45,492 bases of DNA. Source: Gnetum montanum (Eukaryota; Streptophyta; Gnetopsida; Gnetales; Gnetaceae). Position numbers and translations under genes: made by a program. A model generated the notes under the pieces. That model searched no databases. It saw only the letters and a program-made list of their open reading frames with translations, and was not told the DNA's origin. Positions 23,901-34,171 of the stretch are shown here, one piece after another. Each line of letters opens with the position of its first letter. The stretch's first letter is position 1. The DNA is taken from positions 54,750 through 100,241 of the forward strand of contig MNCI01007975.1 in the NCBI GenBank assembly GCA_015680685.1. Reading direction: 5' to 3'.

Positions 23901-26900
23901 CCTCTATTTTGTTTTTAGTCAGAGTTGTTGTATGTTAAATGAGATTAAATTCCATTGTTTTTTTTATTGTTAGGCATATGATTGCTCCATCTGTAGATAG
24001 CTATGTCAGGTTTTATGTATCTAGTTGATTTAGAAAAATTCACGACAACTTACCTGTAACTGATTCACTTTCAAGTTGTATGGCAGTGTTTTTTCTTAGA
24101 GGATCAAGCAATGTAAGAATAATTCACTGTGGCCTAAATGGATGATATATAAAGAATGAATGATATAAGTTCTTATATGAGAAGCTATGAGAGAAATTCC
24201 GTAGGCTATTAGCTGTTGGATGATGTTTCTCAAATTATCCAAATGGAGTAATGGATTTAAACTATATATTTATAAATGAAAACACTCAAAAAGAAATCTT
24301 CTACAAATGTGGCCCCTCAATTTTATCTTCCAATCAACCAACGATGAAATCAATACCTTCGCTTCTTTGTATTATTGCATGATCATGAAATTCTTTAATA
24401 GGAACACGGCTTTGTTGGTTGCTTGTGTTTGTATCCTGAACTGGTAACTGTGGTCTGGAACACAGTTTTTGCTGTAATAGCTGACTTGATGTTGGAAAGA
24501 AAACTCATGTAGCTGACCCCCTTTTGTTGGAAAAAAGGAAAAAGGCCAGGATGATGATAAAAAATTAAAGATTAAACAACATAAAAATTTACTTGAGCTT
24601 AAACTATATTTAAGGAAAGCTAATGATCATGTTTCATGGAGATTTTTTGAATGCAATAGTATGGAACTTTTGATTCTTTGATCATTGATGTTTGTTTTTT
24701 AAAGGGTATCATGAGACGCCTTCATTCTTAGTATTACTTAATGGGGAAGCCCAAAGTGTAGCATTTCACAAAGAGTTTTGCGTAGAAAATAGGAATAGCA
24801 TGAAAATTTAAACAAGGAAAGTAATTGAAAGCAAACCACAATCCTTGAATGTGTTGGTTTTTCCTGGTTGTTAGAAGTGTTAACATAATTTTTCAGTTAT
24901 TAAATCGGTTTAGTGTAGGATGAGATAACTCCAATGACAGCCAAACAAGTCTTTAACAAATTGAATTAATTACATCTATTTGATATGACAAATTTGTTCT
25001 ACGAAATTTCAATATCTAAACACTCCATTACGAAAAATAGGATTTCATGAGCTCGCAAATGACACATCATCTTAGGGTCTGATATTTTTATATTGAACTC
25101 CAATTAACTCACCAATCATCATGAAATGGTGACTAGTTTTCTGTAGTCTTTGCATCGCTACAAAGTTCATCTTTTGCTAGTTGGTTGCTGAAGTGATTTA
25201 ATGTGGTTTTAGTTCTGAGCTACCTCCAACCACATTCTTTGCGGTGGTTTCTCTCCGTTAGGGGAGAGTTCCTCCATACCTTATTAGCTTCCAATTGATC
25301 TCTTCCTCTTGCATGCCATTTCTCAGTGATAATAATCTTTTACAAACTGAGTTTTCTTTCGTGAAGGTCAACAGTTACGCCTTTCTTTGTAATGGGTAAT
25401 GAGTTTTTGGGTTATATGTGCCTTAAGGAACACAGTTACGAATTTTGAATATTATAACATCAACAGTTCTTTTCAATAATCAGCAAAAATATGCTCATGA
25501 AGTAGAAGTAGAAAATGGTAAAGGAACGAAACTTTGATGTAAACAAACAATTGTAATAGGCCACTTGCAAAAATTCGTTGGGTACAATGCTTTCTGTAAT
25601 ACAGATTATTCTCTTCTTCACTTCACAATGCATCTTTGAGGACATACAAAAAACGAAGCCTTCTACTTTTATTATTACAAAATATCCGAAATCATTACAT
25701 CAAGTGCATTATGCAAGGGGTTCATAATACTTTTTCATTGTATCTTCTGCGAAAGGCTACTCTTCCTCATCACTATAAAAAATAAGAATAGGTGGTGCAA
25801 GAAGAGGTTGAGATGAAGGGGGCATTGGGTCTACCACAACAAGGTTAGTTGATATCTCCGTGGGAAGTGGTAATGGTTGTTAGGGACGAGGAACATTTTG
25901 GTCTTTTGCCTTGAGTACAGCAAGTTCCTCCTTCAGCTTTCACAATTCTCAGAATGTTGGGTTGGGAGCTTGTTCAGTTGGCTATGGAGGTGATCATCTT
26001 TCAGTTACATTCTGAACCTTTTCTCCAATCTTTTGCAGCTTCTTCTCCCTTTTGTTTACTTGCTCTCTCAGACATTGCATTATCATGGAAAAGATGTTGA
26101 CATCTTTGTTGATCTTTTAGAGGAGTATGGCATGTGTCTTGAATTGCAACCAGCTTCTTCTTAGTACCCATTTTGTTCGCCACTTTTTTGGAAGCGGCCA
26201 CAAAGTTTGTTGTTTTTAAGGATTTTTCGTAGGTAGCCTCCAATTCTACATGTTCCTCCGAAATAGCACTTGAAGTTCAACTTTTGCATTGGCTTGCTGC
26301 AGCATGAGAAAATAAGGCATACATTTGATGTCCAACAAGGCCATCTTCCACATGACATAGGTGTCATGAAATGTATTGTGAGGAAGGGCATGCATATATT
26401 CTGATATTGCTTCATTCACTGTTCTTTCCCAATTGTTACTGGCAGCCGAAATGATAATATTGGGATGTAATGAATGCCTAATCTATCCCTCTATAGAGTG
26501 CATCAAAATTGAAACTAAGGTTGTAGACCTTTGCATTTTTTGCTGGATTGCACACGTGCCTCACCTCGTGATCAAGATATTGTATACTTTCCATGCCATC
26601 TGGCTTGCATGTACTGTTTCCAAATCAAACTCAACGCATCTTCGTTTTCTGTTGTAACGCAGTTGACATCTAAAGACACCTCCAGTAGACGCTGCAACTC
26701 CTCATTTGTATTAGTTTTGTCCTTGACTTGTGCAATGGCCTGCTTCTTGACTAGGTCCATATCAAACTCTTCCAAATGAACTTTTATATAGTATAGACAG
26801 AACCATATTGTGGAGGTGTGGGAAACAAACATGCGAAACCAGTTGATTGTTCAAGCCCTTCAAGATCAGCCGTCCCCATTCAAAGCAAAGCAATTGCGTT

Positions 26901-29900
26901 GACGTATGATGGATCCTCGTCACTATTGCCTTCCTAATGTAATCTAGGTGGTCCTTGTGGCCAACAGAATTTGAATAGGGTGTCTTGAAAATGACGAGCG
27001 GGACATGGCTGCGCTATGGCTTCTGCAAAATTTTAAAACTTTGATCATTTACAAGCATGTGCTTCATACTTTCAGACTTAATTTGAATCATAGTGTTCTT
27101 TGTACAAACAAATGAATTCGTAGGAGTATCATTGAGAATCCCGGAGTATAGAGTCTCCTATAACTTCACCGTTGCTCCATCTGGAAAGTTATGGATTATG
27201 GAGGAGTCATAAAATGACCATAGGATGGTACACAGTTCTTTGTTCAACGGTCTTTCAGTTGTCAACTCTGTCTCATCAAGCTCCTCCTTTTGACACCTAG
27301 CATCATGACCTTTCATATCTCGATTGTTACTCTCGTAGTTTAACTGTCCTTCTCATCTGGTCTTTAAGCTCTTATTATGTTGGTTTTTCTCGATTGTTCC
27401 AAGTGTTGACATAATTTTGCAATTATTAAACCAGCTTTGTTACTTGGGCAATGTTAACGTAGGATGAGATAACACCGATGACGGTCAAACAAGTCTCTAA
27501 CAAATCAAATCGATTACCTTTTTTTTTCTCGCAGAACAAAAATGTTCTACAAGCTTACAATACGTAACAAATAATAAACTACTAATTCAGAAGAGCCAAA
27601 GAGGAATGATTCAGGTGATTTAAAAACCCTAAGTCAGAAAATTTATTAGAGCTTGATTCATTCTTTAACAGCTGCTGACAATACAATGGATTGGATCCAA
27701 TGGTTGCCTCCTCTCAATTAATGGGACAATGTGACTACTTGCAAAGCAAGTAATCTAAGATTCATTAAATCTAGTCATGTTGACTAAATTTATTTGTTTG
27801 TATCCCATTAATTATTTTTGTTGTACACGTACCACAAGCAAAAACTTGTCAAAATAGCTGCTAATTCTCACTGCAAATCCCAAGCACATGCACTAGGAAG
27901 CCTGCTTCACTTTTAGTCTCTGCAACTGCCCGCACACTGGCATTCAAAGGTTGCTCTAGCCAACTAGCCTGTCTCTATTAGCTGATGTGAACCATGGGCC
28001 CTTCGATTGTTGAAGTTGGAAATGCATGCCCGAGCAAAACTCTTGCCTGATTACTTTGTCTGCACTTCTGGATTTTTCAACGTATTTTTTAATTTGAGTA
28101 ACAGATTAAACAAATTTTTAATTTGTAATGAAAATCTGTGTTTCAAGAGGCTTCATTTTGAATCGTTTGTCGTGTATGCACATGCGGAGGAATACTCACT
28201 GATTTATTTCATTTTCATTTTTCATTTTATTTTTTCTTAATCTTTTATCTTTTTGTGCTTACATTGCTGTTAATTATGATTTGACAATATTTATGTTATG
28301 ATTAGTAAATTAGGAGTATCATTTACTCAGTGTAGCATTTGATTTTTGTAATAGGGTATAGAACAGCTTCGTCCTGCCCTTTTACAACAGCCAAAATCCT
28401 TTATTCCATCTCCACAGCAGTATCAACAACTTCAGATGTTGTCCCAGCAGCACCTCATGATGCAGGCTCAGGCCCAAGGAAATTTGTCACCATCAGGCTC
28501 GATTCTTCCTGAACTTGATGGTAGAAGAATTCAAATGATGTTTAACAACCGAAATTCTACCGCCAATAAGGATGTGCAAGCAGGTGTTGTGAATGATATG
28601 GTTCAGAATGCTGGTTCTCCACTATCAAGAGCTGGTTGTGACTCAGATACGTATCTAAAGGTAGTTTTTTCCATTGTTTGTTCCTTTACAAAATCCATCA
28701 GATATAATTGCTGTTTTTTCTTTTCAGCTATTTATATGCACTATTTAAATGACAAATTTTCTGTTACCATTATATTCAGTCATCTGCAACTATCAATTTT
28801 AATTTATTTTTACTGCAATGACTAAGATCAAGATCAGTGTTTCATTACAAAACTGGTCTTGATTTTTACACCTGTGAAAGTTACTATATTACCTACACTT
28901 GTCAATCTTTGTTTTCGTGCCTTTTTAGCAGATCAGAATGGCACAAATGCAGCAGAGACCCCGACAACAACAACCCCAGCAGGGACAGCAATTTTCACAA
29001 CAAGCACAGTCAACTCAGCAGTCAGAAGTAGCCAATCCTTTACAGGATAAAAGTGGAGCTGCACTTCCAGTTGACAGTAGTTTGTCTAACTCGTTTCGTG
29101 GTAATGATCAAGTATACAGCATGATGGAGCCAAGTCCAAGCACGAACAGCACCGGTACAGGGAAGGTAGTTTGTGGATGTTTTAACAGAGGAACACTTTT
29201 CTGTATTTACAGTTAATTGATGCAAATATTTATACTTAAAAAGTTTAGTGGAACTAGAACTTTCAGTTGCTTGGAACTGCAATTTTTCTAGTTTTACCAC
29301 AGGCTTTCTAGTGGTGGATTGGATGATGCGATTGCTAGTGTATCAGATTTCATCAGAACTCATCAAGTGTCCTAGGTTTAGAGTAATATTGAGGTAGTTC
29401 GCCTTCCAGAAATTCCTACTGTTGCAACCTTAGATACTAGTACCTATAACGTAGGTCCTCTGTTCTCAAGTGAAAACAACCAGCTGGTAACAATGCTTGG
29501 TTTAAGTTTTGTGGGTTGTCACCCCTTTTTCAAACCAGATGCATGGTAATATTGTGGGTTCATGAAGAAGTTTATAAGATATCGTTTGCCGAAGACTTGC
29601 AACTTGTATCTCACACGTGATTGTATTGGCATTCTATGTAAAATTTTTTAGTTATTTACATTTTATACTCTTTTTTTAACGTAGATTTATTTATTTGTTT
29701 GTTTCTGTCCTGAATATGAAAGGATGCTTCAAAAAATCAAACTAGTAGGAAGAGAAAGCAACCTGGATCCTCAGGGGCAGCAATTAGTTCAGGAACTGTC
29801 AACAATACTGGCCCTTCTGCTAGTTCAGCCCCTTCTACACCATCAACTCATACACATGGAGATGTGCTCTCCATGGCCAGTGCTCTGCAGCATAGTGGTA

Positions 29901-31923
29901 GCTCATCTAAACCATTGATTGTATATGGCTCTGATGCAACATTAGCATCTCCCTCAAATCTATTGGTATATTTTGCATTCTTTGTATGCCGTTTTACATT
30001 CTGTTTCTGTTTTTTTATTGAACTGTCAACCGTTTATTGTTTTGTAATGTTTTCAACGGCCAGATCTTACAAGTTAAGTATGCAGGTTGAGATGGATGGT
30101 TCATTGGACGACAATGTGGAATCATTTTTGCATGATGATACAGATCCTCGAGATATGTCTGGAAGATGCATAGAGGATAACAAAGGTAAACACCATGCGC
30201 TGCTTGAACTTGTAGATCCTGTACCATGTCATTCTGTTGCTGATGCTTATTTTAGCACCCGGTGCTGTATTCGAGGAACCTTGGTTTATTGCCAGTTTTT
30301 TTGTAAACCTTGCTTTCCCATATACAGGTTTCTTAATTAATGAGGTTCGTTGTCTCCAAGCACATTCAAACAAAGTTGTTAGCTGCCATTTTTCATCAGA
30401 TGGCAAACTTCTAGCTAGTGCTGGGCATGATAAGAAGGTGAACGGATAAAATATGAACTTTATTTATGCATCTTCCGAGTACTTTGAAATTAAAAGCCCA
30501 TTTCATATCTATCATTAAAAGTGTATTATTATGTGATATACAGGCAATCTTATGGAACATGGATAACTTCCAACTTAAAAGCATTCTCGAAGAGCATACA
30601 CATTTTAACACTGATGTGCGGTTTAGTTCAAGCTCAGCTCGTTTGGCAACATCATCTTTTGACAAAACTGTCAGAGTTTGGGAGACGGAAAATGTGAGTA
30701 CGCTGTTTTGAACATGCAACTGATAAATCACAGCTTAAGTCCAGTTCTCTCTTAAGTTTTTACATGTCATGTGGACTTGATTTAAAGTTTACTTACTTTA
30801 AGAGAAACTGAAGGGGCTTTTTCTTGTTTTTTATTTTTGGTTTGGATTGTGTTGCAGCCGAACTTTTGTTTGAGAGCATTTACAGGTCATACTGAAAGTG
30901 TTCAGTCTCTTGATTTTCATCCCAAAAATGAAGATCTTCTTTGCTCTTGTGATAGCAGCAGTGAAATACGTTATTGGAGTATTAATGAGGGTAAAGGTAT
31001 TAGCATGTTTAAGGTCAGTGGCTGTTAATAATAATTTCTGCTTTTGCCATGGTTAAAATCTCTTAATCAGCTGGTAAAGTAGAATGTGGGTATTTACTGT
31101 TCTGCTTGACAATTAACATGGTTAGGGTGGCATGAAACAAGTGAGATTCCAATCACGTACAGGCAGGCTTCTTGCAGCAGCTGCAGATAATATCGTCTCT
31201 ATATTTGATGCTGAAACTGAAGCTTGTTTGCATGCTTTAAAGGTAAACACACGTGCTTCATATTGTTTCCATCCAAATATTAGAAATGTTTGCGAGGTTA
31301 TTGAAAGCAACAGATATATATTTGGTGTTTATAGTCAACTTTTTTAAAAAAATGTATCGTGCTCATTGCACACGGTATGATGGAAATTAAATCAGTGGTA
31401 GTGATGCGCAGGGACATTCGAAAGCCGTTCATGCAATTTGCTGGGATCCATTGGGAGATTATTTAGCCTCTGTCAGTGAGGATTCTGCAAAGATATGGTC
31501 CCTTCGTGCTGGAAAGGAATTTGAATGCATACACGAATTGAATTTTAGTGGAAGTGGAAGCAGATCTCAATCATGTGTGTTTCATCCAAGCTATCGCAAT
31601 ATCTTGTTAATTGGTTGTTACCAGGTGAGTCACTTTTTATCCTCACGGTAAAGAAGTTCATACATTTTTCCATACAAGGAGACATTAAGGATGTCCTGGT
31701 TCGTCTTGATTTCATTTAGAACTTTGTTTTTTTGGATAAAATATGATGATGATTTTGTTGTTTTCTCTTTGGATTGCAGTCGCTGTTATTTTGGGATATG
31801 ACAGAGAAGAAAACTTTTACCATTGAGGCCCATGGGGGTCTCATAACTTCCTTGGCTGTTTCACCTAATACTGGTATGATAGCTTCGGCAAGTCATGATT
31901 TCGATGTGAAACTCTGGAAGTGA
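14916..31923 (+). CDS. LUG: LEUNIG-type transcriptional corepressor (LUFS + Q-rich + WD40)
   Basis: Eighteen exons join in phase: 14916-14938, 15033-15130, 15310-15419, 15914-16207, 16343-16428, 16591-16639, 16772-16886, 17013-17065, 28355-28660, 28932-29111, 29723-29965, 30086-30185, 30328-30437, 30544-30693, 30858-31013, 31126-31242, 31412-31624, 31780-31923; 848 residues against about 930 in Arabidopsis LUG. Residues 1-77 are the LisH/LUFS domain ([37 protein letters not shown]), which in this family binds SEUSS-type adaptors. Residues 78-440 are Gln-rich. SRKRKQP (446-452) is a likely nuclear signal. Residues 555-848 are WD40 repeats ending [10 protein letters not shown]. Family role: nuclear corepressor in flower, leaf and cell-wall programmes. 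The RFGDN, RGNDQ and STPSTHT blocks match LUG rather than LUH. The start splits its last codon as AT|G, giving KMLDV. The acceptor of exon 4 is weak. Exon 10 has a second in-phase donor at 29165. Confidence 0.93.
17268..20265 (-). pseudogene. Broken, intron-containing copy of the 5' third of the gene at 34172-43588
   Basis: This segment follows parent positions about 40787-43830 in the same order and strand, introns included, so it arose by DNA duplication and not through mRNA. The exon 7 equivalent (17429-17706) still reads [20 protein letters not shown], against [20 protein letters not shown] in the parent. Exon 5 (around 18180-18320), exon 3 (around 18690-18880), exon 2 (19300-19860) and exon 1 (around 20040) equivalents are visible. 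Lesions: about 37 bases net missing in exon 7 (near 17465), a SINE over the end of exon 2, an internal 30-base duplication (19309-19370), the start codon changed (TAT where the parent has CAT on +), and exon 2 frameshifts. It lacks the parent's GCA repeat. It is antisense to LUG. Confidence 0.9.
19112..19263 (+). mobile_element. SINE with 16-bp target-site duplication
   Basis: The insert is flanked by AAGAAAGAAAATGCCT at 19096-19111 and again at 19264-19279. The parental locus (about 42740-42775) has no insert. Inside are a B-box-like GGGTTCAAGCTTGA near 19151, GAAAGAGGTTAGACTTTCGCTCATCC shortened here to its core GAGGTTAGACTTTCGCTCAT, and an end near GAGCCTTTGGGTGATAATCC. Related copies occur at 11517-11668 and 44190-44357. 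Because it interrupts the pseudogene's exon 2 donor region, it entered after the duplication. Confidence 0.85.
20461..20945 (+). pseudogene. LINE 3' end: reverse-transcriptase C-terminal region and tail
   Basis: Two overlapping frames together give the C-terminal part of a plant LINE polyprotein. The first has [20 protein letters not shown]. After a frameshift near 20590, another frame (20582-20902) has [33 protein letters not shown] and [16 protein letters not shown]. Family copies read LKGKFYRTVIRPAMLYG and RLRWFGHV. The frame stops just before CTGACCCTATGTAATTGGGA, followed by an ATGATGATG tail, the usual 3' end. The 5' part of the element is absent, as in typical 5'-truncated LINE copies. 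Confidence 0.75.
20741..21610 (+). repeat. Tandem duplication of about 430 bp holding the LINE 3' end plus flank
   Basis: The segment 20741-21178 is repeated at about 21179-21610. Both units hold TTTGCAAGCATAAAGAAGGA, the LINE tail and then the same non-LINE flank, ending in TAGATTTAAAAAGCCTAAAT and a GATGATGAATAA block. Because the flank is included, this was a segmental tandem duplication after LINE insertion, not two insertions. The second unit has its own stop in the coding part (GATATCTAAG for GATATCAAAG). Confidence 0.8.
22250..22840 (+). mobile_element. Possible LTR fragment with TATA box
   Basis: A strong TATAAATAGAGACC block occurs at 22515-22528 in a region without a gene, followed by a GTAGGAAAAGG tract. 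Plant Copia-type LTRs often look like this around the U3/R junction. No paired repeat or target duplication was found in the window, so this is a weak call. A cryptic promoter inside the LUG intron is the alternative. Confidence 0.2.
23037..23085 (-). mobile_element. LINE-type 3' tail fragment
   Basis: The + strand reads CCTGCCTAGTCCCAACAATA followed by TAGGGTTGACTGCATGAG, the reverse of the 3' end seen at 20905-20945. Only the tail is present. Confidence 0.45.
24152..24499 (-). pseudogene. Second, short fragment of the gene at 34172-43588 (exon 7 region)
   Basis: The stretch matches parent 40775-41190 (3' half of exon 7 and the start of intron 7). It retains TCTTCCAATCAACCAACGATG, which spans the exon 7 donor, and the TGCATGATCATGAAAT part that the larger pseudogene lost. 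It shares with the larger pseudogene changes not in the parent, for example GCTTTGTTGGT where the parent has GCTACATCGGT. It has its own deletions. It ends abruptly in a LINE 3' tail. Confidence 0.8.
24500..24561 (+). mobile_element. LINE-type 3' tail fragment
   Basis: ACTCATGTAGCTGACCCC followed by AAAAGGCCAGGATGATGAT matches the 3' end of the LINE at 20890-20945 (CACATAGCTGACCC...AAGACTAGTATGATGATG). It adjoins the end of the short gene fragment, which suggests insertion into it. Confidence 0.6.
24852..24973. repeat. Direct repeat, left member (LTR-like)
   Basis: Begins TGTTGGTTTTT and continues through AGGATGAGATAAC and CAAACAAGTCT. The right member at 27378-27517 has the same blocks in the same order. 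TGTTGG starts are common for Copia-type LTRs. The repeats enclose the decayed coding segment at 25770-27350. The members are diverged, and the right one carries about 20 extra bases (TTGTTACTTGGGCAATGTTA). Confidence 0.6.
25770..27350 (-). pseudogene. Decayed coding sequence of unknown family
   Basis: I do not recognise the family. On the minus strand, coding-like stretches in shifting frames follow one another. One is rich in charged residues and coiled-coil-like ([40 protein letters not shown]). One is hydrophobic/aromatic ([20 protein letters not shown]). One reads [20 protein letters not shown]. They are broken by frameshifts and several TAG codons. The segment lies between direct repeats that start TGTTGG, so a non-autonomous or degenerate retroelement gene is the likeliest origin. 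A host pseudogene is possible. Confidence 0.4.
27378..27517. repeat. Direct repeat, right member (LTR-like)
   Basis: Partner of 24852-24973, about 2.5 kb away in the same orientation. Beyond the aligned blocks a little more similarity continues (GTTCTACAAG here against GTTCTACGAA on the left), so the true repeats may be somewhat longer. Confidence 0.6.
29292..29486 (+). other. LUG: Exon-like segment in LUG intron 10 with two in-frame TAG codons
   Basis: An acceptor (CAATTTTTCTAG, ending 29291) and a donor (CAGCTG|GTAAC, after 29486) bound 195 bases, exactly 65 codons. They would insert in phase 0 between exon 10 and exon 11, both of which meet at phase 0. The frame reads [20 protein letters not shown], then TAG GTT TAG, then [20 protein letters not shown]. 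Both TAG codons are one C-to-T change from CAG. It has no counterpart in the LUG proteins I remember. It could be a dying exon, a poison cassette that triggers decay of the transcript, or a captured foreign fragment. Confidence 0.45.
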
Positions 31924-34039
31924 CGGAGCAACATGGAATTGGAGAGAGCTGTGTATGATGGCCAACGTTATACAGTCGATAGTTTTCGTTTCCTTTTCTT
32001 GGAATTTTTAATATCTAAGCACTTTTTAAAGGCAAAAATTAAATAAAAAAAGAAAATACTTTCATCTGATTTGCATGACACTTCAGAGACCTTCGACCGA
32101 GGAATCTGTACATTTATATTCTGGTCATGATTTGGTTTCTACGTGTATATGGAGAAATGAAGATTATATGTGACTTGTTTGTGGTTTCTTGTTTCTCTAT
32201 ATCTGGTCTTCAAATTAACTGCTATCATATGGTAGCAAATTTTATCCTTTATTGGGAACTTTGGGAATTCCTGCCTGTAAATACGACTTACCAGTCATTA
32301 GCTTTGTGTTTATGCTATATTTGGTATTAAGCTCGCATATAATTTTGTTGATGTTTTATGTTTTATATTTGATTTTTTGTCCTTTAATCAAGAATGTTGA
32401 GGTGGAGGCACACCAGTACCGTACCTTATGTTTCATACAAAGATGAAAAACATATCATTGAAGTAAACCAAACCTTCCCGCAATCGTGGGGTGGAAATGG
32501 ATCTTTCTTCGCTGCCATTCGTTTGCTTTAAAACATACAAATAAGATTGGACTAAGGTTTATCAAAGTTGAATTGAAATTTTATAATTTAAACATAAACA
32601 AAGGCAGGAGACAGACTGGTAGGAGGAGCGCAAATATGATGAGATTAAAGAGAGTAGTGTGAAATGCCATGAAGGCGAACGGTACTACAGTCATGTATGT
32701 TAAGGAAAACATTCGTAACTTTTTTATAACATTTTTTATTTTTTAAGTTCTAATCACACAGGAAATGTTTAGGCATTAAAAAATGTTTGGAATATTTGTA
32801 TTTTGAATAAAAAGGATGAAGTGTTGGGATCTCTTAATTGCTATAAGGCTGTGTATTTTGTGCAAAATGGGGGTGAGCCGTGAAATGTGGACAGCTTTAT
32901 GGTACTTGGCATAAGTTTCACATTTGTTGTTTTTTAAATTTTCCAATATATATAATCACTGGATTACATAGGTAGAAGTTTTTATGACATTATTACTTTA
33001 ACCATACAAGTGAGAGTTTTACTATTTATCAACTTTGTAAAAGTTTATGTACAAATCATGGGTGTTCCTAACCAATTTAAGCTTAACAATAATATTTTTT
33101 TGTTTTGCATTGAATATAGTCCAGAACTTTAGATTTTTGGTTTAATGAAGGTTATCACTTTTCTTCCTATTTCTTGGATTGAGAGAATTCAAACTATTTT
33201 TTTTTTTTGAAAAAAAAAAATCAATTGCATATCCAAAGTCAAACATTTCTATTTCTTGGATTGAGGGAATTCAAACTATTTTTTTTTTTTTTAAAAAAAA
33301 TCAATTGCATATCCAAAGTCAAACATTTCTATTGGCTTATAATTCATCAATATTTTCTTGTGAAAGTTTGTGAAAGCTTAATACTATTATATTGAATCAA
33401 CGACTTAAAATGTTTGGCCATTCAGTAATGTGGAATATTTTTTTCTTCATTGCTAGGTTAAAAACCTTTCAGTGATTCATGTTCCATTTAAAAGCATAAT
33501 TATTTTAAGATGCACATTTTTTATAAATTCGGTAGATTTACATAATGTTTCACCCTTAAAAAAGAAGATAACGTTATAAATGAAAGTTAAAGCTCTATTG
33601 AAATTTATAAAATTTTTTCCCACACTTAAAAGCTAAGGGATATTGCAGGACTAAAAAATCATAGCTTCATCGATGAAGAATCAAAAGAATATATATATTC
33701 AACATGCCTAAGTACGAAAAAAGTTATCAACAAAGGATACTTCTAAAGCTTGGAGAGAAAGTACAAGCAAGAAAATGAAGAAAAGTAAAATACTCTAAAG
33801 GCCCATTGTGATCACCTGCAATATTTGTTTAAATTGAATGATGTGCGCTTTCTGCAATATTCGATGCGGTGACTTGCCAGTGGAACCACTGTAAAATCGC
33901 TAAAATAAATGAACATTTAATAAATTCTAAACCCTTGTATTGCAATCTAAGAAACCACTCATAACAGATACAAGTAATCACACAAAATGGATTGACGGCA
34001 CTTAAATCATTTACATCGATGCAGGCTCCAGCGAAGGCT
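31924..34039. other. LUG 3' UTR and tail-to-tail intergenic region
   Basis: LUG stops at 31921-31923. A-rich stretches near 32035-32060 and 32435-32450 are candidate 3' ends, but no single polyA signal stands out. The two genes converge: the second gene's stop is at 34174 and its polyA signal at 34040-34045. The gap is AT-rich, with an 82-bp tandem duplication (33167-33331) and no gene. Confidence 0.5.
33167..33331. repeat. 82-bp tandem duplication with a poly-T/poly-A hairpin
   Basis: Two units with period 82 (33167-33248 and 33249-33331). Each reads ATTTCTTGGATTGAG, AATTCAAACTA, a run of T followed directly by a run of A, then CAATTGCATATCCAAAGTCA. The T and A runs in each unit can fold on each other. 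The runs differ in length between units. Confidence 0.85.
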
Positions 34040-34045
34040 TTTATT
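34040..34045 (-). terminator. Candidate polyA signal of the - strand gene
   Basis: AATAAA on the minus strand (TTTATT on +), about 130 bases beyond the stop codon at 34172-34174. A sensible distance for a plant 3' UTR; not proven. Confidence 0.45.
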
Positions 34046-34171
34046 TGGGCTGGTCCTGAAGATATCGAGGCAACATTGGCCTTTTCTTATTTCATCATGG
34101 GGCAAAAAGAATAAATGGCGAAAAGGAATGAAGGATTATATTACATAACAGGTTTCGTCTGGTTTGGTTCG

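Larger units (their letters stand above)
17066..28354 (+). other. LUG: LUG intron 8, 11.3 kb, insertion-loaded
   Basis: The intron lies between the donor CTTGCT|GTAAGT and the acceptor TTTTGTAATAG|GGTATAG. It separates the exon ending in KGYPLA from the exon beginning [12 protein letters not shown]. All other introns of this gene are below 650 bases, so the size is due to insertions: an antisense pseudogene of the neighbouring gene (17268-20265), a SINE, LINE 3' parts in tandem (20461-21610), a second gene fragment (24152-24499), and a decayed coding segment between direct repeats (24852-27517). Stretches 21611-22250, 23090-24150 and 27520-28354 show nothing recognisable. Confidence 0.85.

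Noticed and set aside
29864-30340. 158-codon + strand open frame as its own gene
   Set aside because: It mixes LUG exon ends with intron sequence and uses the wrong frame for part of the exons.
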